A stretch of DNA of 64,000 bases from Gonatopus flavifemur (Eukaryota; Arthropoda; Insecta; Hymenoptera; Dryinidae): positions 13,966,501-14,030,500 of the forward strand of contig JAFFJZ010000009.1 of assembly GCA_018340375.1 (NCBI GenBank), given 5' to 3'. Shown here in pieces: positions 22,267-34,063 of this stretch. The notes under the pieces are model-generated. The model saw only the letters and a list, made by a program, of their open reading frames with translations. It was not told the origin of the DNA and did no database searches. Each line of letters starts with the position of its first letter. Within the stretch, counting starts at the first letter, position 1. The position numbers and the translations under genes were made by a program.

Positions 22267-23745
22267 ATGAGTGAGACTGATAACAAAGTGGGAAAAGTGA
22301 AAGTTCTACCAAATTATGCACTTTACAAATATAGTTCAGCTTCTTGCATCAAAGGCATAAACTCAATCGAACAAAAAATGTTAGACGAAGACATAGTTGC
22401 AACGACGCTAGATAACCTTCAAAAGGAAGCAATGGATATCGACGAAGAAAGTACAAGAAAAAGGAAACTCCAGAAATTGGAAAATATAAACAATGACTCC
22501 GCTGAAGGGAACAACTTCACAGAAAATAACTCCGAGTCAGAACAAACCCAAGAAGATATGGAAGTCTACGATTTCTACGATGCTATAACGAAAAAGACGA
22601 GGAAGACTGATCTGCACGAGCCAAATCTCTATCAGTTTGATACCTATAATAACATCTACAGGTTCGAAATCACTCTCAGCGAGGATCATCAAAAAGGCAG
22701 TAAGTGCATGAATCTCCTAACTATGTGCAAGATTATAAAAGAATTGGAAATTACACCAATCAAATCTATTGATCTGGGTTTTAAAAAACTCGGCCTCGAA
22801 TTTGACGACAGAGCAAAAGCCAATAGTGTGGTTGCAAATAAAGATCTCGCCATCAAAGGTATTGAGGCTTACATCCCTACACGCAACGTACTAAGAAAAG
22901 GAGTTATCTATCGTATCGATGAAGATGTAAGTATGCAAGAGATCTGCGAAGAAAGCAGTAGTCCAGCTCGTATCACTAGAGCAGAAAGAATGTTTAAGTA
23001 CTTGAAGGTAGGTTCCGACAAAATAAAGCACCAAACCAGAAATGTAATTCTTACATTTGAGGATGACATACTGCCAGAAAATATCAAACTCCAACAAGTA
23101 ATCTCAGTTAATATTTATCCTTACGTGCAGAATGTTCGAGTTTGTTATAATTGTTTCCAGTTCGGCCACTCAAAAAATAACTGCCGCAGGAATAAGAGAT
23201 TCATTAACTGTGGCAGTACTGAACATAACATCCCTGCCGCACAAGGAAATCCAAGTTCTGCTAAATGCACAAACGATACAAGGTGCATAAACTGCGGCGA
23301 CAAACACCTATCTACCTATCGACAATGCATGCTCTACAAACAAAACATTGAGCTAATGAGAATAAGCGCCAACTTGAATATATCACCCTATGAAGCTGAG
23401 AAGCTTTTTACTGTTCAAAAGCCTCATAAACCGTCCAACAATTATATGAAGGACTATCCCATACTTAACAAGAAAAAAACAACCTTCACCGCAGCCCTAG
23501 GCGAAGGCATTGGAACAAAACCAATTATAAAGTCGCTTTTTCAAAGCCCTTCATCCAGCTTCAGCGAAGGAACAAACAACGTCTTGGAACCCAGCAGCTG
23601 CACCTTGGAGAATAGTGAAGACAAATTCATCACCGAATTCAGGAACTTCATAACGCCTTGGTTAGAGCATCCTTCCTTAGGTGAAAATGATCAATCACTT
23701 AGATTATTATATGAAACGATTACAAACCGCATGGTCAGTAAATAA
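22267..23745 (+). CDS. LINE-B ORF1 (gag-like, CCHC knuckles), open
   Basis: The first ATG is at 22267; codons upstream in the frame have no ATG and belong to the 5-prime UTR. The product has 492 residues with an acidic N-terminus (DEESTRKRKLQKLENIN). A central RRM-like part (YRFEITLSEDHQKGS) precedes three Cys/His segments: CYNCFQFGHSKNNC (CX2CX4HX4C), a degenerate one (NCGSTEHNIPAAQ...C) and CINCGDKHLSTYRQC. ORF1 proteins bind element RNA in the cytoplasm. The frame is fully open, but the middle knuckle has lost its first Cys. A 299-bp AT-rich gap, holding only a short frame with no family features, separates it from ORF2. Confidence 0.8.
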   Translation: MSETDNKVGKVKVLPNYALYKYSSASCIKGINSIEQKMLDEDIVATTLDNLQKEAMDIDEESTRKRKLQKLENINNDSAEGNNFTENNSESEQTQEDMEVYDFYDAITKKTRKTDLHEPNLYQFDTYNNIYRFEITLSEDHQKGSKCMNLLTMCKIIKELEITPIKSIDLGFKKLGLEFDDRAKANSVVANKDLAIKGIEAYIPTRNVLRKGVIYRIDEDVSMQEICEESSSPARITRAERMFKYLKVGSDKIKHQTRNVILTFEDDILPENIKLQQVISVNIYPYVQNVRVCYNCFQFGHSKNNCRRNKRFINCGSTEHNIPAAQGNPSSAKCTNDTRCINCGDKHLSTYRQCMLYKQNIELMRISANLNISPYEAEKLFTVQKPHKPSNNYMKDYPILNKKKTTFTAALGEGIGTKPIIKSLFQSPSSSFSEGTNNVLEPSSCTLENSEDKFITEFRNFITPWLEHPSLGENDQSLRLLYETITNRMVSK

Positions 23746-24044
23746 ACATATCAATACAATTATATACATAGAAACATGCAATGCTTGTATAAAATTACTG
23801 AAAAGGAAAATTATATAATAATGCGTTACTATAATATAAACAAACTTCTAATAGATGAAAAAGAAAAAGAAAAAAAAAGAGAAAAAGATATCAGCAGATC
23901 TGCGTTCAAATATCCTTACAAATCTTTGTTCAAATCTATTCTTTATTCTTGTAGGGACATCATGATCCGATGCTCAAAAAAAAAGAATCAATACCTATTT
24001 GTTTACGTTCATTTTCTCTTGTTCTTTCTCTGTCCTAGCTATTC

Positions 24045-26546
24045 ATGCAAGACGCAAACAATACAGAGTTAAAAATTTTTTTTTGGAATGCTAGGTCGAG
24101 CAGGAACAAAATTGATTTAATAAAAAATCTTTCTCATGAATTCGATATCTTAATAATCGTCGAAGCTTGGGTAAATGGTAGGAACCCAAGTAATATTAAA
24201 AACTTTAATTGCATATATGAGGATAGATCTACGCAAAAAACAGGGAAAAACCGAGGAGGTGGTATCCTAATCTATACCAAGAAAGCTCTTGTGATTCAAT
24301 ACAACCCCAACTTTGAGATTGAGAATTTAAAAAGCAATATCGAATATATGTTTTTTACTATCACAAATGTAAATCCGGTAATTAATTTTCTAACTGTTTA
24401 TAGGTCAGCAACCTTAGGTAGTAATTCAACACAGGATTGGGAATGTGTATTCAACGCATTAAACTGGAGCCAATACAATCTAATATTAGGCGACTTTAAC
24501 AGCCACAACATAAATTGGGATTGTGAATCTACAAACCAAGAAGGCTTTTTCTTGGAGGAAGCTATCATAGAACATAATTTATATATTGTAAATAGGGATA
24601 CTTCAACGCACTTTGATAAATATATATGTAAGGTATCAAATATTGACCTAGGTATTACAGACGATAAACTGCTAAACACAATAGACTACCACACGTTGGA
24701 AAATAATATGGGTTCAGATCACTTTCCTCTGAATTTTAATATCAAAATAAATAACCTCGATGCTACTAAACAGATAATTATAAATAGAAAATTGCACTCA
24801 GCTAAGACAAATTGGCTCAGCTTTCTTCGGCATATTTTTGCTAGCTTAGACTCTTTCAGTGATAATTAATTTATGCAAAATGATGCCGTCACTCAATATA
24901 ACAGCATCACTAGTACAATATACAAAGCTCTAGGATTGGCAAATGATAAGAAATTAGATTTCAGCGACGTAGTACCACTTAAACCCACAAATAAAAAAAC
25001 AAGTACTATCTGGTGGGATTCAGAGTGCGAAAATATAAGGGAGGAAACCATTTCAGCTCTAAAGTCTTGCCTCAACAACCCATCTTTAGAAAACTTACTT
25101 GTGTGGAAGGAAACTAATGCAACAGCAAAGAAAATTTATAAAAATAAGAAAACAGCCTCATTCCGCAAGTTCACCGAATCATTCAACAGGCTTACTGATA
25201 TTAGAGAAGTATGGAAAAAAATAAACAGAATCAAAAGTAAAGCTACCTCAACTTCTATGCTACCCGTCGCTGCCCAACCAGACGCCAACTACTTCAAAAA
25301 TCAAGAAGATACAATCATTAAAAATTTAACCAGTGACTTAATAGAATTTACAACTGAATTAGCATATAACGAAACAAATTTAAACAGCATATACAATAAC
25401 AAAATAAATTGGAATAATTATACAAACGCCCTAAACATCCTCAGAACAAACACAGCTCCTGGACCGGACAAAATAGATAATCTTATACTAAGAAAACTCC
25501 CGATTCAGATCCATCATATTATGCTCAACATTTTCAACGTCTTCTTCTTGAATGGCATGTTCTCAGATAGCTGGAGACAATATAAAACCTTCTTTATCCC
25601 CAAAAAGAATAACAGCGGAATCAGGCCTATCTCCATCTCATCTAACTGGGGTAAGCTCTTCGAAAAAATAATCAACAAAAGACTGATTCATTGGCTTGAA
25701 GAAAGTGACATCTACCCAAAGTATCAATTCGGCTTCAGAAGTGGATTCTCTTGCCAAGACAACTCAGCCATTCTCACCACCAACATAGAAACAGCTAAAA
25801 TAAACAACGAAAACTGCTCAGCTCTTTTCCTTGACATTAAGTCAGCATTTGATAATGTAACTACAGGCAAACTAGTTAATGCTCTCGCTACTCAAGGTTG
25901 CCCGGTCCATGTATGCAACTATCTCAGCTGGTGGCTCACGGATAGAGAATGTACCTTTATTCATAAGGACGGTTCCAACACAGTGAAAATACTAAATAAA
26001 GGAGTCCTACAAGGAGGAGTATTGAGTCCAACTCTCTACGACTCCTACTCAGCACCCATTACAAAAAACCTACCAGGAGGAGTAATTTCACTGATATTTG
26101 CGGACGACGCAGCCCTAATAACCACCATGCGAGGGTCTAAAGCTGAAAAGAAAAAAAGGCTCGCTGATGCCTTCGAAAGAATTCAATCAAACCTTGAGGA
26201 ACTTGACCTCGCTCTTTCAATACCAAAAACCATCTACAATAACTTCCATGAAAAAAAAAAGAGAAAGAAAAAAGCAAACTGTCCCGACTGCAATGATCGC
26301 ATTATTATATCCGGCAATAAAATCAATACAGCTGAACACACTACTTTTTTAGGAGTTAGACTAGACTTGCATCTGGACTTGAACGAGCTTCTAAAACAAG
26401 CACGGAAGCAGGAGAAACATTTAAACATCCTGAGATGCTTGGGGACCACTTGGTGGGGAGGTGACCCAGCCCGTCTACTGAATATATAAAAAAGCCTAAT
26501 TAGAAGCAGACTTGAATACGGCCTATACAGCACTTTAAAAGCAAAT
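24045..26546 (+). pseudogene. LINE-B ORF2: AP-endonuclease and reverse transcriptase, two in-frame stops
   Basis: ATG at 24045. Endonuclease motifs are LKIFFWNARSSRNKIDLI, LIIVEAWV, LILGDFNSHNINWD, ITDDKLLNTIDYH and MGSDHFPLNF. The frame stops once at 24867-24869 and continues in the same frame into the RT: NTAPGPDKIDNLI, RPISISSNWGKLFEK, YQFGFRSGFSCQDNSA, ALFLDIKSAFDNV, NKGVLQGGVLSPTLYD, LIFADDAALI (intact FADD) and FLGVRLD. A second stop at 26487-26489 falls in the conserved RLLNI*KSLIRSRLEYG, where the usual Tyr codon became TAA. The frame is broken by LINE-C at 26547 and resumes at 29625 in register, so point stops plus the insertion are the only lesions seen. Confidence 0.85.
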
Positions 26547-26686
26547 CATCATCATGAAGTAATCAGTCTTATGACTGGTTTGATGAAATCCTCCAACCCT
26601 GTCTATTATCCGCTAACCACTTAATTTCTGCATATCTACGGCAACCCTTATCTTGTATAATTTGCTTCATATAACTCAATCTAGGT

Positions 26687-28465
26687 CTACCCTTTCGAGT
26701 TTGCCCAAGTTTCGCAACCATATAATGCTGTGCTCCAAACGTAACTCTTCAAGAATTTCTTCCTCACTACTAAGCTAATATTCTTCGAACATAGTAACTG
26801 TTTCTTTTGGTGGAAAGCCTGTTTCCCTTGTGCTATTCTTGCTCTTATATCTCTTTCGCTTTTACCGTTTTCTGTAATTATGCTCCCTAGATATTTAAAT
26901 TCTTTGACTTGCTGAATTGTCTCTGCATCTATTTTGATTTTCGTTCTTCTTGATGTTTTCGCTGTTGTACAAATCATGAATTTTGTTTTGTCCTTATTTA
27001 TATTCATACAATATTTGTCTAGTAATATTTTTTTCATAGTGTTGAGAGTATTTTCTGACTCAGCACTACTCGTAGCTAATATAGCTATGTCATCCGCAAA
27101 TCTCAACATGCTTACATTTTCACCTTGAATCTGTAATGTCAATTGCACTCGCTCCTTCACTTCGTTCATCGCTTCTTCTATATACAAATTGAAAATCAAT
27201 GGCGATAGTGAGCATCCTTGTCTCACCCCTCTTCTAATTTGTGCTCCTCCTTTTCGACCCTCTATTTCTATTATTGCGGTTTGATTCTCATATAATTCAT
27301 ATATTATTCTCCTATCCCTGAAATTAATTCCTACCTTTTTCAAAATCGTAAATATCTTCTCCCAATCAACATTATCGAATGCTTTTTGTATATCTACAAA
27401 ACCTATATACACAGACTTTTTTAACTCTGGACTTTTCTCTACTACTGTTCTCAGTGCTAATATTGCTTCTCGCGTTACCCTATTTCTCCTAAAACCGAAT
27501 TGATCTTCTGCTAATCTACTCTCTATTTTATTCTCTATTCTCCTGTATATGATTTTTGTCAGTATTTTCGAGGCATGTGAAGTTAAACTAATCGTTCTGT
27601 AGTTCTCGCATTTGTCCGCTCCTTGTTTTTTTGGAATGGCGACAATTTTATTCTTCTGGAAATCTTTCGGTACTTCGCCTATTTCGTACATATCTCTGAC
27701 CAATTCAAACAGTGCGTCACGAGTTCTCTGACTGGAGGCTTTGATAAGGTCCGCACTTATGCCATCTATTCCTGGCGCTTTATTATTTTTCAATTCTTTT
27801 GAAGCCCTGTCGAATTCTGATCTCAAAATTGAATCTCCCAATTCTTCTTCATCGACATCTTTCTCCCTCTCTAAGAATCCTATATTATCTCTTCCTTTAT
27901 ACAGATCTTCTGAATGATTAATCCATTGTTCTATTTTTCCCTCCGTTCTTATCGATTGTCTTCCTAAAGAATTTTCAATCTTACTACTTCTAGATTTCAT
28001 TTGTCCAAAAAATCTCTTAACAATCCTATATGCCTCATCAATTTTTCCTAAATGTAATCTTACTTCTATATCTTGACATTTCCCCTCCAACCATTGTTCT
28101 TTGGCTTTCCTTGATTCTCTGGTTATTTTATTCCTCAGTGCCTTGTATGTCTGCTGATCTTGTTCACTATTCTTATTCTTGTATTTCCTCCTTCCATTAA
28201 TTAAATCGAGAATTTCTTCTTTTATCCATGGTTTGTTAGGCTCTATCCCATCGTTCTCCAAAATTTCATCTGCACATTGCTCTATGTCCCCCTTCATATT
28301 TGTCCATCTACTCTCTATTTCCAAGTCTTTCTCTTGTCGATCCTCCGATTTTTCGTCCAACATCACTTTGAATGCCTCCTGTGTTTTTCCTTGTTTGAGA
28401 TTCTTCAAATTCCATCTTTTCGCATTTTCCTTTCCTCCTCCAGAGCTTCGAATTTCAGAGAACAT
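26687..28465 (-). pseudogene. LINE-C reverse transcriptase, C-terminal deletion
   Basis: 592 codons with NNKAPGIDGISADLIKAS, FQKNKIVAIPKKQGAD, NYRTISLTSHASKILTKI, DQFGFRRNRVTREAILAL, GFVDIQKAFDNVDW, RRGVRQGCSLSPLIFNLYI, LRFADDIAIL (intact FADD) and FKYLGSIITENGK. It stops shortly after STALYGCETW. In another frame, KGRPRLSYMKQII appears immediately, so roughly 100 residues that normally lie between the CETW motif and the GRPR-type tail are deleted. Catalytic residues are kept but the product would be truncated. Confidence 0.83.
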
Positions 28466-29316
28466 TTTATCAGCAACATATTGTGATGACTATCTATATC
28501 CGCGTCTGGATAAGTTTTACAGTTTTTCACTTGGTTTCTAAATCTTTGTTTTACTAATATGTAATCAATTTGATATCTTGCTGTATCCCCTGGCATTTTC
28601 CAAGTATAGATCCTTCTTGGATGATTTTTGAATAATGTGTTGGTAATAACCATTTTATGACTCTCACAGAATTCGATTGAACGTTGTTCTCTTTCATTTC
28701 TTTTTCCTAACGCAAAATCTCCTATTATGTTGGCCTCTTCTCCTTGCCCTACTACCGCATTCCAGTCGCCTATGATCATTAAATTTTCTTCTCCCTTCAC
28801 ATATTCTATCACTCCTTCTATTTCATCGGAAGTTTTTTCGATATCCTCCTCTGAGTGTGCAGATGTGAGCATGTATACTTGGACCATAACAGTGTCTACC
28901 GGTTTTGTTTTAACTCTGACCATCATTACGCGTTCGCTATGTTGCAAATAATTTTCTATCCTATTCCTTACCCTCTTATGCATTATAATTCTCACACCTG
29001 CTTGACCATTCTTTGATCCTGTGTGAATGATTCTATAATCCCTACTCCAGAAATCCCCGTCTTGTGGCCATCTCATTTCACTAATTCCCAATACATCGAT
29101 ACCCAACCTCTTCATTTCCAGTTTCAAATTTTCTAATTTTCCTGTTTGTCTCAGTGATCTAACATTCCACGCTCCGACTCGAAGAATGTTCTCTTCCGTC
29201 CCTATATTCTTTGGTTTTCTATCTTGTTTGATAAGGTTCTCTCGAGCAGCCTCCACCCGGAGATCCGAACGGGAGGCTATTTTACCTCCGGAATATTTCA
29301 CCCGAGAGGACGCCAT
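28405..29316 (-). pseudogene. LINE-C AP-endonuclease region
   Basis: An ATG at 29316 (MASSRVKYSGG) opens a frame with RVGAWNVRSLRQTGKL, VLGISEMRWPQDGDF, MVRVKTKPVDTVMVQVYML, LMIIGDWNAVVGQG, QIDYILVKQRFRNQV and DADIDSHHNMLLI, the endonuclease signature including a DSHHN variant of SDH. The frame ends at 28405 but overlaps the RT frame by 61 nt; a frameshift in a GGAGGAGGAAAGGAAAA run near 28425-28440 separates two parts that must once have been one polypeptide. Nearly complete domain, but the fusion to RT is lost in this copy. Confidence 0.82.
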
Positions 29317-29624
29317 GTTGTTGTTGTTGCTTTTTTTCCAATAAATCAAAATTCAAAATTCCAGGTTTGGAGAAAAGATTTCATTTCTCCGTTTCTGCCG
29401 ATGTTCCTGGCGTTGGGATGATTGGGTTTCTCTCAGTTTGTATTCTCCCTCTCGAGTAGTTCATTCCACCCGAAAAAGAGACCCAAATCTGAGATACTTA
29501 TCCTCCCCACCACGTAAAGGAAGCAGATACTACCAAGGATGGATAAAAAGGATATCAAGGACAGGTATCAAGCATATCCCCCTGGAAGACCCGCAATCAT
29601 ACCACGGGGAGGTTAAAAGCAAAT

Positions 29625-30986
29625 AACAAAGAAAAATTGAAACCACTCCAAAAAATACAAAATCAAGCTATCAGGCTTTCAATGGGATACAGGAACTCTA
29701 CCCCTATCAACGTACTACATGCTGAATCCAAAACTTCGGAATTTCACAACAGAATCAACCAAATAGGTTCCAAATACCTCATTGAATGTCTAAGTGTTGA
29801 AAACCATCCAGTAATACAGCACCTAAAGATGTATGATCAGTCCTCGACTGAAGCTGAAAATGTAAATCGCAACCACCAACCGACATTACTGCTCCATCTC
29901 TACAGGCAATACAAGTCAACTTCAGAGATTCTTCTAACTACTAGCAGGCAACTTCAATTTGAGCCCTTCATATTTCAAGACCCTCTTCCAAACTTAGAAA
30001 TAGATTCAGACTCGGGTCTAAAAATTCTTAACAACGGGGATTTCGAACTTTATATCGAAAATAAACTTCTCCTTCTGGGTTTATCAGAAAATCAATTAAA
30101 ACTGTACTTCACGGACGGATCCACCATCACTAATAACGAATCAACGGGAGCTGCAGTCATATCCTCCAATAGTTCGCAACAAACATATTTGCATCCTTCT
30201 GCTTCCATATTCACGGCAGAAATGAGTGCTCTACACTATGCCCTCCTTCAAATAGAAGTCATTGAAGAAAATCAACACTTTATAATATGCTCTGACTCAC
30301 TTTCTGCTCTGACGGCGATCAAAAACGCCCTACATGAAACTTCGACTGACCCTGCAATCAATCCTATCAGAAATTCAATCTCCAAAGTCTGCATCAATCT
30401 CTTATCTTCTAAAGGTACACTCACACTTACCTGGATTCCATCCCACATAGGGATTAAAGGGAATGAGCTAGCGGATAAGCATGCCAAAGAGGCTACTAAA
30501 CAGGAACATCATACCCTCTTCAAAATCCCCCACTACGATCTGTATAAAACAGTTATAAAGAATCTGTCTGTAACCCAATATAATGAGCTAAGAAGTGGTA
30601 CCCACAAAGATAGAGGGAACTATTATTTCCAGCACTTTAATAACAACAAAAAGTACGTCTGGTTTTATAGATATAAGAACTCAAACAGAAAAATTATTGT
30701 TACTTTCAATAGAATTAAAAGCAACCACTTCAATCTCAATGAATCCTTAGCAAGCAAAGGCTATATTTCAAATTCGCCTTGTCAGTGTGAATCAGATATA
30801 GAAGATATCAATCATGCCATCTTCAACTGCAAGTTATATGACCATCCAAGATCGGTTCTATATAGCAACCTAGTCAAAAGAAATATTCTTTCACCCTATA
30901 AATTGGAATCTCTACTACACTCAATGGATCTAAACACTCTTACTAGTCTGTTCAAATTCTTCTCAGATTCTAAACTAAATATATAA
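29625..30986 (+). pseudogene. LINE-B ORF2 C-terminal part with ribonuclease H domain
   Basis: The frame continues LINE-B ORF2 after LINE-C (KPLQKIQNQAIRLSMGYRN). The RNase H domain keeps its acidic residues: YFTDGSTITNN (Asp), FTAEMSALHYAL (Glu), IICSDSLSALTAI (Asp) and WIPSHIGIKGNELADKHA (final His/Asp segment). A C-terminal Cys/His patch (CQCESDIEDINHAIFNC) ends the protein. RNase H removes the RNA strand during target-primed reverse transcription. It is open to its natural stop but has no start of its own. Confidence 0.85.
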
Positions 30987-31328
30987 GTAAATAGCTTCCT
31001 CCAGGACACACATTCCCAACTTCTATGAACTCTTGTTATGTAAATATAAAGGATAAATTTTATATATATGCTTATACACACATATGTAAAAATAACACGC
31101 TTAGAAGTAAGTACATAATTAAGAAGTTATTATAAAACAAAAACCCAACTCAATATAATTTGAAATTAATCTTTTACTTCGTTTATACAAACAAACCACT
31201 ACAGTGGATAGTCTTATAAGAAGCCAAATTTGTGAATAATCAATTATAAAGTACCTTTGTACTCAATCACTCATTGTGTATATATTCTATCAAGAATAAA
31301 GCATCATTTACTACTACTACTACCACTA

Positions 31329-32780
31329 TTCATTAATTCATTCATGAATTTTTTCAAGTCATATATAAAAGTATATATAATTCCAGGTTATTCGTGTGCG
31401 TTTGATTGTTGTTATAATGACCTGAAGTACCTGTAATGTAGTACCCAGCAATTTATCCATTTTTCAATTATTGTTTTGATATTATAATAACCTATCAACA
31501 CATCGCCTCATTGACGGGTTATTTGTTTATGTTTTGACAATGTGTAGACCACGCTACACTGAAATCAACGCTATTGGATGTTCGGATTATAATATCAATA
31601 CAAAATTTCCACGGGATGAAGGCCAAATTAACGAAAAACCAAATCAACGAAGAGTTGATTGGAAAGAGAGATACGTCACACTCTCTCTTTTCAAACACTG
31701 TCAAACACTGATTTCGTTGATTTGTTTTTTCGTTGATTTGGCCCCCATCCTTTCCACGAGACCGCCTATATGAAATTGATAGTGGTGGTAGACGACGTAC
31801 AGGTCTATGGTATATTTGCTTCTTTTTCGTGTTTCCTTATACACCTGTGATGCTACTCAAGCAATCCGATAACAACTCTTGGTCAAGAGAGTATCAGGCC
31901 AATGGGGGAAGACAAAAAACGAAGCAAATATACCATTCGATCTATACGTCGTCTACCACCCCTATCAATTTCATATAGGCGGTCTCGTGGAAATTTTGTA
32001 TTGAATGGATGAATAACAGAAAACAAAGTGGATGCAATTGATAATGAATGGCAAGAAATGGACGATTAAGGATTATGTAACGAATCAATAACTGAATCAT
32101 CGCTTGTAATCAGAAAGTGGAATTCCTCAAATATCAAATATAATCAGAACGTGGAATCATCCAAAAACCCCAATGCAGTATGAAAAGTTTTTGGAATGAG
32201 AAGTTCATGACACAACCTCAATGAGATATAAGGAGTTTGAAAGACATTGAAGGTTGAGGTTGGTCTCCAGGCACTTTAGTTACATTGAAGTATATCAAAT
32301 ATTTTAAATCAAAACTATTAATTGAACAAAACGACTTCTCTAAAGGCAAAAGCACAGCAGATATGCCACAGATCTTGACGACATACTGGACTCATCGATT
32401 TCTTGGAGTAGAGTCACAGGTGGATGGAGACAAAGCAGAAATGAAGCAGACGAATCATAAATTTGTACGCTAGCTATTTAGCTAGACGATAGCTGTCACT
32501 ATCAATTCCAGTCGGTGGCCTCTTAGTCGAGTGAAGCAAAGGCAAGAGTGCAGTGAATATATCACAGATCTATCCGATACTATTATTAGATTCTTTGAAT
32601 AGCATCACAGGTGGATGAGGATGAAACAAAATGAAGCAAACATACCATAGATCTGTATGTTAGCTACCAATACTATCAATTTCATTTATACCCAAGAATC
32701 CGATAACAGCCTTTGTCAAAGAAACCTACTGACTCTTGTACAATGTTCTAGTTGAAGTCAATGCAGTAGAATGTAGTTCA

Positions 32781-32825
<45 letters not shown>

Positions 32826-34063
32826 AGTCAATGTAGTTGATTGATGTCTGATTCTTCATCAGATTTGGTTAGATTCAATGGACTGTTCCATTAGATAATA
32901 CTTTTCATCAAAACTACAAAGACAATAAAATTATATTAAAGGTACCTTTTCTTACCAGACATCTCTATATGGTTTTCTCTCTCAAGAAAGATGAGAAAGA
33001 TTTGGAACGGTTATTTTAGAATAAGCAATATCTCTAGTCACTTTAGTTGAGCTCAAGTGTAGTCATTGTCGATCAGGGTATGCAAGGAGGACAATGTTTC
33101 ATTCATTCACTTCTGTCTGAGCAGGCTTAATACTATCTGTTTCATCATTCGCTCACGATTCTAGTTGGAAAATAGTATAGACCAGTGGACTATCCATCAA
33201 GGGTATGGTATATCCACTATAATTTTACCTGTAAAGAAATAGCAAATAAACTTGAATAATTCTGAAGCAAACTCGGTATAATCTTTTCCATCAATTGTCT
33301 ATGATCCTAATTGGAGAAATTGACAGTAGCTGGCTATCCGTCAGGAGTTATGATGTATCCGTTATGTTTTGGCCTATAGAAAGATTGCGAATCAATTTGA
33401 ATCATCCCCCTTGAGCATACTCCGTATGATCCATTTGATCATCTGCCTACGACTCTAGTAGGAGGATAGTACAGTAGTGGACTGTCTTTTGCCTCAGAAT
33501 TTATAAGTTTGAATTATTTTCCTTAACTAAACCTTGTATGATTTTCTATAATTTGTCTCTGGTTCCGGTTAGAGGAACCAATAGTAGCAAACTGTCCGTC
33601 AGGGATCATGGTATATCTGCAATGCTTTTGCCCGTAACGGAATCATACATTTCATGAATAATCCATCATACACAGCTTACCTGTGTATATTCCAATTTTC
33701 TGAATGTAGCAAATAGATTTATTTATACCTTTCTCAAACTTTTTCTGTTTTCTTACAAATAACCTCTTCATCATTTATTCATTCATTGATTTATGAATTT
33801 TTTCAAGTGATATATAATAAAAGTATATATAATTCGAAGTTATTTGTTCGTTTAATTTTTCTCTGATAACCTGTAGTAATAACCTATAATGTAGTAGCCT
33901 GTAATTCATTCATTTTTTAATTATTCTTTTAATATTATAATAACCTATCAACACATCGCCTCATTGACAGGTTATATTTGTTTACGTATTTACAAGGTAT
34001 ATACTCTATATATATATATATATATCTATATATATTGAAATGAACGCTATTGAACGTTGGTAA
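31329..34063. repeat. direct repeats around a satellite-like block
   Basis: Two direct copies of about 250 bp lie at 31329-31585 and 33776-34063 (shared: GAATTTTTTCAAGT, CAACACATCGCCTCATTGAC, AACGCTATTG). Between them are units related to the array at 21.1-22.0 kb, in + orientation (33080-33660) and inverted (about 32280-32720), plus an inverted repeat at 31600-31760/31770-31990. A (TTG)n microsatellite lies at 32781-32825. No protein-coding frame is credible. The block and the 21-kb array look like one repeat region opened by LINE-B. Confidence 0.6.
34009..34036. repeat. (TA)n microsatellite
   Basis: A TATATA run with one CTA interruption at the inner edge of the second direct repeat copy. 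Confidence 0.9.

Larger units (their letters stand above)
26547..29612 (-). mobile_element. LINE-C: RTE-like LINE inserted in LINE-B
   Basis: Direct repeats TTAAAAGCAAAT at 26535-26546 and 29613-29624 are an exact 12-bp target duplication. On the minus strand the element runs from a GC-richer 5-prime UTR (29612-29317) through an endonuclease and RT, and ends with an (ATG)n-like tail next to 26547. Length 3066 bp. The domain order, the C-terminal RPRLSYMKQII...LADNRQGWRISSNQ and the short-repeat tail resemble RTE/BovB-type elements annotated elsewhere as 'craniofacial development protein 2-like'; that clade call is from memory. Confidence 0.85.
22018..31328 (+). mobile_element. LINE-B: I-like non-LTR retrotransposon, interrupted by LINE-C
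   Basis: In order: ORF1 with zinc knuckles (22267-23745), endonuclease (24045-24869), reverse transcriptase (24870-26546), then after LINE-C the ribonuclease H domain (29625-30986), and a 3-prime region ending in a (TAC)n-like tail near 31328. Endonuclease, RT and C-terminal RNase H in one ORF2 is the layout of I-group LINEs. The 5-prime end is not fixed; it lies between 22010 (end of the tandem array) and 22266. Two stop codons and the LINE-C insertion disable it. Confidence 0.82.

Noticed and set aside
31329..34063. Possible LTR retrotransposon from the two direct repeats
   Set aside because: No TG...CA ends, no primer binding site and no gag/pol between them.
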